A stretch of DNA of 64,000 bases from an uncultured Clostridia bacterium (GTDB lineage: Bacteria > Bacillota > Clostridia > Christensenellales > Aristaeellaceae). Positions 8,952-16,398 of the stretch are shown piece by piece. The notes below the pieces were generated by a model that worked only from the letters and a program-made list of their open reading frames with translations, ran no database searches and had not been told where the DNA came from. Numbering within the stretch: the stretch's first letter is position 1; each line of letters opens with the position of its first letter. Where the stretch lies: positions 1 through 64,000 of the forward strand of contig CALGBY010000043.1 in the NCBI GenBank assembly GCA_937886445.1. Reading direction: 5' to 3'. The position numbers and the translations under genes are program-made.

Positions 8952-9561
8952 GAACACCCAAAGCATAACAGAGGTACGCGTTCCGGATACGGAGCAGTTC
9001 AGGCTGCTTTACCGGCAGTATATCACCGCGGATTTTCCGCCCGAGGAGCGGATGACCGAGGAACAGTGCGCGCGCCTGCGGGAAAAAGGGATACTGCGCT
9101 GCCATTGCTTCTACGGAGGCGAAGCGCTGCTCGGCTATGCCGTTTCCGTGGCTGACAGCAGGAGCGGCTGCCTGTTTATCGAATATCTCGCGGTGACAAA
9201 GGAACGGCGGGGCAGGGGGATCGGCAGTGAGATGCTGCGTTTTTTCAGCGATTACGCGAAGGACTATAACTTTATTTTGCTGGAGGTGGAGGACGAACGC
9301 CGGGCAAAAACGCGCTCGGAACGCGATACGATGGAGCGCCGTCTGCGCTTTTATACCGCCGCCGGAGCCGTTTACACCGGCACCGCGGCGGTCACCTACG
9401 GTGTGCCGTACCGGCTGCTGGCGTTTCAGTGCTCCGGCAGCATCCCTCACGGAAGCATCCCCGGCATATACCGCCGTCTGTACCGCAGCAAGCTGGGCGC
9501 GATCGCGGTAATGCTGCATATACGCACAAAAAGAGAGCGTTTTGGCGATACGCGCGTGTAA
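8938..9561 (+). CDS. GNAT family N-acetyltransferase
   Basis: 207-residue GCN5-type acetyltransferase. The acetyl-CoA pyrophosphate loop is RGRGIGSEM in motif A (about residue 80), preceded by the beta-4 segment FIEYLAVTKE. The start codon lies inside the end of the esterase gene (14-base overlap), so translation is probably coupled. An in-frame TTG 12 bases earlier, next to AAAGGG, is an alternative start. Acceptor substrate cannot be inferred. Confidence 0.82.
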   Translation: MKASENTQSITEVRVPDTEQFRLLYRQYITADFPPEERMTEEQCARLREKGILRCHCFYGGEALLGYAVSVADSRSGCLFIEYLAVTKERRGRGIGSEMLRFFSDYAKDYNFILLEVEDERRAKTRSERDTMERRLRFYTAAGAVYTGTAAVTYGVPYRLLAFQCSGSIPHGSIPGIYRRLYRSKLGAIAVMLHIRTKRERFGDTRV

Positions 9562-9617
9562 CGGCGGGTAATGCGCGGCAAAAAACCGTAAAAAAACGAA
9601 AATACCGTTCAGCCCCC

Positions 9618-9646
9618 TTGCGCTTCCGGCGATTTTGCGTTATACT
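9618..9646 (+). promoter_or_regulatory. Promoter of the SRP RNA gene
   Basis: TTGCGC (9618-9623), 17-base spacer, TATACT (9641-9646). The predicted start at about 9653 matches the base of the RNA's terminal stem. Confidence 0.75.
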
Positions 9647-9653
9647 TTACAAG

Positions 9654-9772
9654 CCGTTGTGTAGCAGCGGGCCCCGTGCGATGAACCGGTGTGAACCCTG
9701 TCAGGTCCGGAAGGAAGCAGCAGTAAGCATTTTGGGGCGTGTGCTGCGGCAAAGTCTGTTGTTACACAGCGG
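9654..9772 (+). ncRNA. ffs: Signal recognition particle RNA, small bacterial type
   Basis: The core GTCAGGTCCGGAAGGAAGCAGCA around 9700-9723 is the nearly invariant helix-8 region that binds Ffh. The two ends pair: CCGTTGTGTA at the start with TACACAGCGG at the end. Total length about 119 nt indicates the 4.5S-like form without an Alu domain. A T-rich stretch follows directly. It works with Ffh and FtsY in cotranslational membrane targeting. glyA begins 55 bases downstream. Confidence 0.95.
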
Positions 9773-9826
9773 TATTTTTTATACCGATACAAAAATTTGT
9801 CGGCTGATCGACGGGAGGATATCGAT

Positions 9827-11062
9827 ATGTGGCGGATACCTGAAGCATTGAAGGCGGATGAGGAGATCTACAGCGCTGTTGAAAGCGAATGCCTGCGGCA
9901 GGAGGCGCATATTGAGCTGATCGCCAGTGAAAACTTCGTCAGCCCGGCGGTGATGGCCGCGATGGGCAGCCCGCTTACCAATAAATATGCCGAGGGCTAT
10001 CCGGGACACCGCTATTACGGCGGCTGTGCCTGTGTGGACAGGGCGGAGGAGCTTGCCCGTGAGCGCGCCTGCGCGCTGTACGGGGCGGATCATGCCAATG
10101 TACAGCCGCACAGCGGAAGCCAGGCCAATATGGCTGTATATTTTGCGCTGCTGAACCCCGGTGATACGGTTCTCGGCATGAGCCTGAACGACGGCGGACA
10201 CCTTACACACGGCAGCCCCGTGAACATTTCCGGAAAATATTTCAATTTTGTTGCCTACGGGCTTGACAGTGAGACCGAGCGGATCGACTATGACGGTCTG
10301 CTCCAAAAGGCGAAGGAGGTAAAGCCCAGGCTGATCGTGGCGGGCGCCTCCGCCTATCCCAGAGAGATCGATTTTAAGAGGATCAGGGAGATCGCCGATG
10401 AGACCGGAGCGCTGATGATGGTGGATATGGCGCACATCGCCGGCCTTGTGGCCGCCGGTGTACACATGAGCCCGGTGCCCTATGCCGATGTGGTGACCAC
10501 CACCACCCATAAAACGCTGCGCGGGCCGAGAGGCGGTATGATCCTGTGCAGAGAGCAGTACGCGAAGGCCATTGACAAGGCCATCTTTCCGGGCACGCAG
10601 GGCGGCCCGCTGTGCCACATCGTGGCGGCAAAGGCGGTATGCTTCGGAGAGGCCATGAAGCCGGAATTCAAAAAGTATCAGGAGCAGATCGTAAAGAACG
10701 CCAAGGCGCTTGAAAACGCGCTGCGTGCGCTGGGCGTGCGCATGGTATCGGGCGGCACGGATAACCACCTTCTTCTGCTGGATCTGGTGGACACCCCCGT
10801 TTCCGGAAAGCAGCTGGAAACCTGGCTGGGCGAGGCCAACATCACCGTCAATAAAAACATGGTGCCCCGTGATACCCGTAAGCCCAATGAGACCAGCGGT
10901 ATCCGCGTAGGCACGCCTGCCGTGACCACCCGCGGCTTCAGGGAGAAGGAAATGGAGGAGATCGCCGGCTTTATTGCCGATATGATCGAAAAGGGAGAGG
11001 CGGCTGTGCCCGATGTGAAGGAAAGGGTGGAGCGTCTGACCGCCCGCTTCCCGCTTTACTGA
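9827..11062 (+). CDS. glyA: Serine hydroxymethyltransferase
   Basis: PLP enzyme converting serine and tetrahydrofolate to glycine and 5,10-methylene-THF, the main source of one-carbon units. 411 residues, the normal length. IELIASENFVSPAV near the N-terminus, the YAEGYPGHRYYGGC block, and TTTTHKTLRGPRGG with the PLP-binding Lys are all present. The ATG at MWRIPEAL follows GGGAGG; an upstream in-frame TTG adds ten residues unlike the family and was rejected. It sits just after the SRP RNA and may be read from that promoter or its own. A strong terminator follows. Confidence 0.97.
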   Translation: MWRIPEALKADEEIYSAVESECLRQEAHIELIASENFVSPAVMAAMGSPLTNKYAEGYPGHRYYGGCACVDRAEELARERACALYGADHANVQPHSGSQANMAVYFALLNPGDTVLGMSLNDGGHLTHGSPVNISGKYFNFVAYGLDSETERIDYDGLLQKAKEVKPRLIVAGASAYPREIDFKRIREIADETGALMMVDMAHIAGLVAAGVHMSPVPYADVVTTTTHKTLRGPRGGMILCREQYAKAIDKAIFPGTQGGPLCHIVAAKAVCFGEAMKPEFKKYQEQIVKNAKALENALRALGVRMVSGGTDNHLLLLDLVDTPVSGKQLETWLGEANITVNKNMVPRDTRKPNETSGIRVGTPAVTTRGFREKEMEEIAGFIADMIEKGEAAVPDVKERVERLTARFPLY

Positions 11063-11098
11063 CAAAAGACGGTCTTCCGCGGCGTAAAGACAGATATG

Positions 11099-11139
11099 GG
11101 ACCGCGCCCCGGGGTTTTTCCCCGGGGCGCGGTCCTTTT
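11099..11139 (+). terminator. Strong intrinsic terminator after glyA
   Basis: A 16-bp GC-rich perfect stem (11099-11114 with 11120-11135) with a small T-rich loop, followed by TTTT. Confidence 0.9.
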
Positions 11140-11246
11140 CGGTAAGGCTGCTTTGAACAGCGGAAGAAGGGCTGCCGACACATGTAACTGATTTGTAACC
11201 CATGAAGAAAGGACAAAATACAGTCATCCATATGACAAAAGGATTA

Positions 11247-11255
11247 TGCTATAAT
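11247..11255 (+). promoter_or_regulatory. Extended -10 promoter for the AraC-type gene
   Basis: TGC followed by TATAAT (11250-11255) forms an extended -10 element. No convincing -35 box is seen at 16-18 bases. The leader to the start codon is about 45 bases. Confidence 0.6.
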
Positions 11256-11306
11256 CAATCCTGAAATATCAGAAGATCGGTCTTTCGGGACCGGGCGGAG
11301 GAAAAA

Positions 11307-12149
11307 ATGCAGGCGGACAGATGCACCGGAAACCTTGAAAACGGTAATTTTTGCATACAGATCGATAATGTGGTATACTGTCAGTGCGCCGACGGCTGGA
11401 GCATTCCGGAGGAAACGCTTTCCGGAAGCAACCTTACTTTGATCACCGGTGGCGCGGCGGATTATGTGCTTGGCGGGCAGTCCTACAGGGCGGAAGCCGG
11501 AAGCCTGATCTATGTGCCGCATGGCGGAAAGCGGCAGGCGACCCTCCCGGAGGGGGAGATGATGCACTGCTGCAGTGTGGATTTCAGCCTTACCGCGCCG
11601 GACGGAACGAAGGTGGATCTGCCCCTTCCCTTTGTGAGCCGGCTTACGGACAGCACGGCGCTGAATGAGATCTTCAACAGAATGAATGTGAACTGGAACC
11701 AGAAAGCGCCGTATTATATGCTGAAGCTGAAGGGGCTGCTCCAATTGCTCATCAGCACAGCGATCACCTCAGGCGGCGGGGCGGACTGCGCGGTGTCCGG
11801 AAGTGACGAACGCATCCGCACGATGATGACGGTCATCTCCATCCATTACGCGGAGAATCTTTCTCTGGAGGGCTTTGCCGACCAGTTTGGGCTGAACAAG
11901 GTGTATCTAGGCATGCTGTTCAAAAAGCATACCGGTGTTTCTTTCCAGCGCTATCTTCTCAACACCCGTCTGAACGCGGCGGGGGATCTGCTGTATACCG
12001 GTAAATATTCCATCAGCGATGTGGCGTACAAGACCGGTTTTCAGGATCCCTCCTATTTCAGCCGGCTGTTCAACGAGGTGTACGGGATGCGCCCCGGAAA
12101 GTACAAGAAGCTGGAAAAACTGAAGGAGCCGTACGACCGGCACCTGTAA
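11307..12149 (+). CDS. AraC family transcriptional regulator
   Basis: 280 residues. The N-terminal 150 residues look like a cupin-type AraC ligand-binding domain (YRAEAGSLIYVPHGGKRQA). The C-terminal 100 residues carry two helix-turn-helix units: FADQFGLNKVYLGMLFKKHTG and ISDVAYKTGFQDPSYFSRLF, ending in the conserved GMRPGKY. Such proteins usually sense sugars or related metabolites and activate neighbouring genes. GGCGGAGG lies just before the ATG. The 2-hydroxyacid dehydrogenase starts 26 bases downstream and is probably in the same transcript; other targets are unknown. Confidence 0.92.
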   Translation: MQADRCTGNLENGNFCIQIDNVVYCQCADGWSIPEETLSGSNLTLITGGAADYVLGGQSYRAEAGSLIYVPHGGKRQATLPEGEMMHCCSVDFSLTAPDGTKVDLPLPFVSRLTDSTALNEIFNRMNVNWNQKAPYYMLKLKGLLQLLISTAITSGGGADCAVSGSDERIRTMMTVISIHYAENLSLEGFADQFGLNKVYLGMLFKKHTGVSFQRYLLNTRLNAAGDLLYTGKYSISDVAYKTGFQDPSYFSRLFNEVYGMRPGKYKKLEKLKEPYDRHL

Positions 12150-12175
12150 CGCGGAAGCGGAAGGAAGCGTAAAAA

Positions 12176-13123
12176 ATGAAAATCGTACTGACTGAAAGTC
12201 TGGGGATCCCGGAAAAGGAGCTCGCGGAGCTGGCGGAACCGCTTGAAAAGCAGGGCCATTCCTTTGTCTTTTATGAAAAAACAACGGATACCGGACGGCT
12301 TGCGCAGGAAGTAAAGGACGCCGATGTGATCATGCTGGCGAACATGCCCATGCCCGCGCAGGTGCTTTCACAGTGCGAAAACCTGAAATATGTGGATATC
12401 GCCTTTACCGGCGTAGATCATGTGGCGGTGGATGTACTGAGAGAAAGGAACATCCCCTTCTCCAACGCCAGCGGCTATTCCACCGAAGCAGTGGCGGAGC
12501 TGGGCATCGGTATGGCGCTTTCCGTGCTGCGCAATATGCGCGAAACGGAGGCGAAATGCCGTGAGGGCGGCACCAAGGCAGGCCTTGTGGGCACGGAGCT
12601 GGCCGGAAAGACCTGCGGGATCGTGGGCCTTGGCCATATCGGCACAAGAACAGCCGAGCTGCTGCACGCGTTTCGCTGCAGGGTGCTTGCGGTGAGCAGG
12701 ACGCGTCATGAGGTGTGCCCGGATTATGTGGAACAGACGGATCTGGATACGCTGCTCAGGGAAAGCGATATCGTGTTCCTGCATTGCCCGCTGAATGCGT
12801 CCACGCGGAACATGATCGCGGCGGAGCAGCTTGCCGTGATGAAAAATACCGCCGTGCTGATCAATCTTGCCCGCGGGCCGGTGGTGAACAGCGCGGATCT
12901 GAAAGCGGCGCTTGATGCGGGCGTGATCGCCGCCGCGGCGAGCGATGTGTTTGAAAAGGAGCCTCCTCTTGATGAAAGCGAGCCGCTGCTTTCCGCGAAA
13001 AACACCCTGCTTACCCCGCATATCGCTTTCGCGACAAGGGAAAGCATGCAGGATCGCGCCCGGATCGTGTTTGACAATCTGTACGCGTTTTTGAACGGTG
13101 AGATCAGAAACAGAGTAAACTGA
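12176..13123 (+). CDS. D-isomer-specific 2-hydroxyacid dehydrogenase
   Basis: NAD(P)-dependent dehydrogenase, 315 residues, with the family's N-terminal catalytic and central Rossmann arrangement. GIVGLGHIGTRTAELL around residue 145 is the cofactor loop. The following strand ends near SRTRHE, where Arg rather than Asp could suggest NADP preference, but this is tentative. NLARGPVVNS supplies the substrate-binding Arg and LTPHIAFATRE the catalytic His, with FEKEPP between. Could be a D-lactate, hydroxypyruvate/glyoxylate or phosphoglycerate-type dehydrogenase; no ACT domain is present, so a full-length SerA is excluded. Cotranscribed with the AraC regulator and followed by a terminator. Confidence 0.88.
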   Translation: MKIVLTESLGIPEKELAELAEPLEKQGHSFVFYEKTTDTGRLAQEVKDADVIMLANMPMPAQVLSQCENLKYVDIAFTGVDHVAVDVLRERNIPFSNASGYSTEAVAELGIGMALSVLRNMRETEAKCREGGTKAGLVGTELAGKTCGIVGLGHIGTRTAELLHAFRCRVLAVSRTRHEVCPDYVEQTDLDTLLRESDIVFLHCPLNASTRNMIAAEQLAVMKNTAVLINLARGPVVNSADLKAALDAGVIAAAASDVFEKEPPLDESEPLLSAKNTLLTPHIAFATRESMQDRARIVFDNLYAFLNGEIRNRVN

Positions 13124-13140
13124 ACAGAAATGATCCATGA

Positions 13141-13180
13141 GGAGCCGCGAAGAACACCGGGTTTCTTCGCGGCTCCTTTT
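13141..13180 (+). terminator. Intrinsic terminator after the dehydrogenase
   Basis: GGAGCCGCGAAGAA pairs perfectly with TTCTTCGCGGCTCC, followed by TTTT. Confidence 0.9.
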
Positions 13181-13315
13181 GAATTCCGGCGCACATGCAC
13201 CGGATAATGCATAATCATGCATGCATATATACATAAACATCGCATAATTTCTATTATTGTAGAGCGAAAATGCATATTCAAAACAATATAAATACAATAT
13301 CGGGCTCATTCATGA

Positions 13316-13344
13316 TTGACATGCAAAATGGACAATGATAAAAT
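13316..13344 (+). promoter_or_regulatory. Promoter of the DUF3798 ABC-importer operon
   Basis: TTGACA (13316-13321), 17-base spacer, TAAAAT (13339-13344), set in an AT-rich stretch. The short leader contains two small hairpins, TTCCGCAG/CTGCGGAA (13355-13374) and GTGTCC/GGACAC (about 13378-13394), before the ribosome site. Confidence 0.85.
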
Positions 13345-13415
13345 AAACCCACATTCCGCAGTTTCCTGCGGAAAATAGTGTCCTTTCCGGACACAGTATG
13401 AAAAGGGGAATCATT

Positions 13416-14549
13416 ATGAAGAAACTGCTTGCTGCTTTGATGGCCGTCATGATGATCCTGAGCCTGTGCTCCTTCGCTTCCGCTGAAGAAGGCAAGGGCT
13501 ACAAGATCGCTATTATGACCGGTACCGCTTCTCAGGGCGATGAAGAAATCAGCGCCGCCCAGAAACTGGCCGCCGCTTATCCCGACATCGTCATCACCGA
13601 CACCTATCCCGACAACTTCTCTTCTGAAGTTGAGACCACCATTTCCAAGCTGCTGGCCTTCGCCAACGATCCCGAAGTAAAGGCGATCATCTTTGTTCAG
13701 GGCGTGCAGGGTGCTACCTCCGCTTTCAACCAGATCAAAGAAATGCGCCCCGACATCCTTCTGGTCGCCGGTGTGCCCGCTGAGGATCCCGCTCCCATCT
13801 CCGCTGCCGCTGACATCGTTCTTGCGAACGACGAGATCGGCTGCGGCTATCAGGTTGCCGACATGGCCGAAAAGTGGGAATGCGACGTCATCATCCACTA
13901 TTCCTTCGCCCGTCATATGAGCTACGAGACCATCGTTGCCAAGCATGACGCCATGAAGCTGGCTGCCGAGACCAAGGAAATCGAATTCGTAGACCGTGAC
14001 TGCCCCGATCCTACCGGTGATGCCGGCATGAGCGGTGCTCAGGCCTTCGTTCTCGAGGACATTCCCAAGGTCATGCAGGAATATGAAGGAAAGAAAGTTT
14101 GCTTCTACTGCACCAACTGCGGTCTGCAGGTCGCTCTGCAGCAGGCGATCGTCAAGGAAGAGAACGCCTACTATGCTCTGCCCTGCTGCCCCTCTCCCTA
14201 TCACGGATTCCAGGAAGCCTTCGGTCTTGAGAGCAGCTACGGCGATATCCCCGGCACTCTGAAGATCCTGGCCAACTATCTGAAGGCCAACGGCGCTGCC
14301 GATCGTTTCTCCACCTGGGCCATCCCCGTCAACATGAGCATGATCCTGGGCTCCTTCGAATATGCCTGCGCGTGGGCCGAGGGTGCTCTGACCGAAAAGC
14401 TCGATGTGGCCAAGCTGCAGGAATGCTTCACCAAGGCCGCCGGCGCTCAGCCTGTATTCGGCACCTACATCGACAACAACGGTGTTGAATATGCCAACTA
14501 CCTGCTCATCGCTTTCGATCCTCTTGATTTCAACGACTACGCTGACTGA
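13416..14549 (+). CDS. DUF3798 substrate-binding protein of an ABC importer
   Basis: 377 residues with a cleavable signal peptide (MKKLLAALMAVMMILSLCSFASA, cut before EEGKGYK). The mature part has the periplasmic-binding fold pattern (YKIAIMTGTASQGDEE, then a second lobe) and matches my recollection of the DUF3798 family, which sits next to sugar/nucleoside-type ABC genes. No lipobox cysteine is seen, so attachment to the cell surface is unclear. Codon use is strongly biased (GCT, TTC, CTG, AAG), more so than its neighbours, which suggests high expression. RBS AAAGGGG precedes the second in-frame ATG, chosen as start. Ligand unknown. Confidence 0.82.
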   Translation: MKKLLAALMAVMMILSLCSFASAEEGKGYKIAIMTGTASQGDEEISAAQKLAAAYPDIVITDTYPDNFSSEVETTISKLLAFANDPEVKAIIFVQGVQGATSAFNQIKEMRPDILLVAGVPAEDPAPISAAADIVLANDEIGCGYQVADMAEKWECDVIIHYSFARHMSYETIVAKHDAMKLAAETKEIEFVDRDCPDPTGDAGMSGAQAFVLEDIPKVMQEYEGKKVCFYCTNCGLQVALQQAIVKEENAYYALPCCPSPYHGFQEAFGLESSYGDIPGTLKILANYLKANGAADRFSTWAIPVNMSMILGSFEYACAWAEGALTEKLDVAKLQECFTKAAGAQPVFGTYIDNNGVEYANYLLIAFDPLDFNDYAD

Positions 14550-14560
14550 TCCAATATGAA

Positions 14561-14729
14561 CTAAGGCAATACCGCACAATTCGTCAGCACGCTGAACGGG
14601 GCCTTTTCCACCATCTTCATCTTGCGGAAGTTTCCGGTTTACATTCAGTAAACCTTCAATTTCCGCAGGCGGATCTGTTGAAAAATTCACTCGCCGTCGT
14701 ACTGACTCACTTGTGCGGTATTGCCCTAA
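14561..14729 (+). mobile_element. 161-bp palindromic MITE-like element with CTAA duplication
   Basis: Core 14565-14725 has perfect 15-bp terminal inverted repeats, GGCAATACCGCACAA and TTGTGCGGTATTGCC, directly flanked on both sides by CTAA, a likely 4-bp target duplication. The similarity of the arms continues inward to an exact centre at GGTTTAC-ATTCA-GTAAACC (14636-14654), and an inner TGCGGAA/TTCCGCA pair also matches. The entire unit can fold as one long hairpin. It contains no gene and lies between the binding-protein and ATPase genes of one operon. Confidence 0.85.
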
Positions 14730-14799
14730 ATACCCGGGTCGGCCTATCCGGCCCGGGTTATTCTTGATAATACGCGTTTACGCGCAGGGGGGACTGATT

Positions 14800-16398
14800 T
14801 TGGCTGCCGATAATTATGTTCTTGAAATGAACAATATCACAAAACGGTATGGTATGAATACCGTGCTGGAGAATGTATCACTGAAGGTGCGTCCCGGCGA
14901 GATCCACGCACTGTTGGGCGAGAACGGCGCCGGCAAATCGACCCTGATGAATGTGCTGTTTGGCATGCCGGTGATCCATTCCACCGGCGGTTTTGAAGGA
15001 GAAGTACTTGTAGACGGCCGGAAGGCGGATGTCCGTTCGCCTATGGACGCGATGAACCTCGGGATCGGTATGGTACATCAGGAGTTTATGCTGATCCCCG
15101 GCTTTACGATTACCGAAAACATCAAGCTCAACCGTGAAAAGACAAAATCCTGGTTCGTGAGCAAGGCGGTCAAAAGCCTTGACTTTCTGGATGAGCCGGC
15201 GATGCATGATGATGCTGTCACGGCCCTGAATGCCGTGGGCATGAGCCTGGACGCGGAGGAGCGTGTTAAAATATTACCGATCGGTCACCAGCAGTTTGTT
15301 GAGATCGCCCGCGAGATCGATAAAGAGGGCATCAAGCTTCTGGTGTTTGACGAGCCCACCGCCGTGCTTACCGAAAGCGAGGCGGAACAGCTGCTGAGTG
15401 TTATGCGCGATATCAGCGCGAAAGGCATCGCCATCATATTCATCACTCACCGCCTGGCTGAGGTGATGGAGGTATGCGACAGCGTTACCATCCTTCGTGA
15501 CGGCAAGCTTGTCACCTCGCTCAGCACGGCTCAGACCAATATGGAAGAGCTGGCCGGGCTGATGATCGGCCGCGGCGATGAAAGCCTGATCACCATTGAC
15601 AAGGGTGAAAGGAACGAGACCTCCGATTCCAGGATCGCCATGCGCATCCGCGACCTGTATGTGGATATGCCGGGCGAGATGGTGAACGGCGTTAATCTGG
15701 ACATCCGCGAGGGGGAGATCATCGGCATCGGCGGCCTGGCAGGGCAGGGAAAGATCGGCATTCCCAACGGCGTAATGGGTCTTTACCCCGCGAGCGGCGA
15801 GGTGACGCTGTTTGGCGAAGCGCTGCAGCTGAATGATCCGCGCGGAGCGCTGAAGGCCGGTCTCGCCATGGTATCTGAGGACAGAAAGGGCGTAGGTCTG
15901 CTTCTGGATCAGAGCATTGAGGACAATATCGCCTTCAACGCCATGCAGATCAACGGCAAGTTCAGAATGAAGGGCCTGCCGCTCAGAAGCGGCAAGGAGA
16001 TCCGCAAATACGCCAATGAAATGATCAAGGCGCTGGATATACGCTGCTTCTCAGCCACACAGGCTGCCGGTACGCTTTCGGGCGGCAACCAGCAGAAGGT
16101 ATGCGTGGCCAGAGCGCTGGCGCTGGATCCGAAATTCCTGTTTGTATCCGAGCCTACCCGCGGTATCGATATCGGTGCGAAGCAGTTGGTGCTTGAGACC
16201 CTTGTGCGCCTGAACCGCGAAAAGGGGCTGACTGTGGTGGTCGTTTCCTCCGAGCTGCAGGAGCTGCGCAGCATCTGCGACAGGATCGCTGTTGTATCGG
16301 AAGGAAAGGTATCGTGTATCCTGCGTCCCGACAGTTCTTCTGTCAGCTACGGTCTGGCAATGAGCGGTGAGGATGTGGAGGAAGGAGAAAAGGCATGA
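14800..16398 (+). CDS. ABC importer ATP-binding protein, two ATPase domains
   Basis: 532-residue tandem ATPase of the RbsA/BmpA-system type. Domain 1 has Walker A GENGAGKST, the Q-loop HQEFML and Walker B LLVFDEPTAVLT. Domain 2 has an altered Walker A (GLAGQGKIG), the signature LSGGNQQKV and LFVSEPTRGIDIGAKQ, where Ser replaces the usual Asp of Walker B. The start is a TTG 8 bases after AGGGGGG; the frame is open back into the palindromic element but lacks a ribosome site there. It ends in ATGA overlapping the first permease. Energises uptake of the unknown ligand bound by the DUF3798 protein. Confidence 0.9.
   Translation: MAADNYVLEMNNITKRYGMNTVLENVSLKVRPGEIHALLGENGAGKSTLMNVLFGMPVIHSTGGFEGEVLVDGRKADVRSPMDAMNLGIGMVHQEFMLIPGFTITENIKLNREKTKSWFVSKAVKSLDFLDEPAMHDDAVTALNAVGMSLDAEERVKILPIGHQQFVEIAREIDKEGIKLLVFDEPTAVLTESEAEQLLSVMRDISAKGIAIIFITHRLAEVMEVCDSVTILRDGKLVTSLSTAQTNMEELAGLMIGRGDESLITIDKGERNETSDSRIAMRIRDLYVDMPGEMVNGVNLDIREGEIIGIGGLAGQGKIGIPNGVMGLYPASGEVTLFGEALQLNDPRGALKAGLAMVSEDRKGVGLLLDQSIEDNIAFNAMQINGKFRMKGLPLRSGKEIRKYANEMIKALDIRCFSATQAAGTLSGGNQQKVCVARALALDPKFLFVSEPTRGIDIGAKQLVLETLVRLNREKGLTVVVVSSELQELRSICDRIAVVSEGKVSCILRPDSSSVSYGLAMSGEDVEEGEKA

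Noticed and set aside
14713..14799. N-terminal extension of the ABC ATPase frame into the palindromic element
   Set aside because: The extra residues are unlike the family and there is no ribosome site, whereas AGGGGGG precedes the TTG at 14800.
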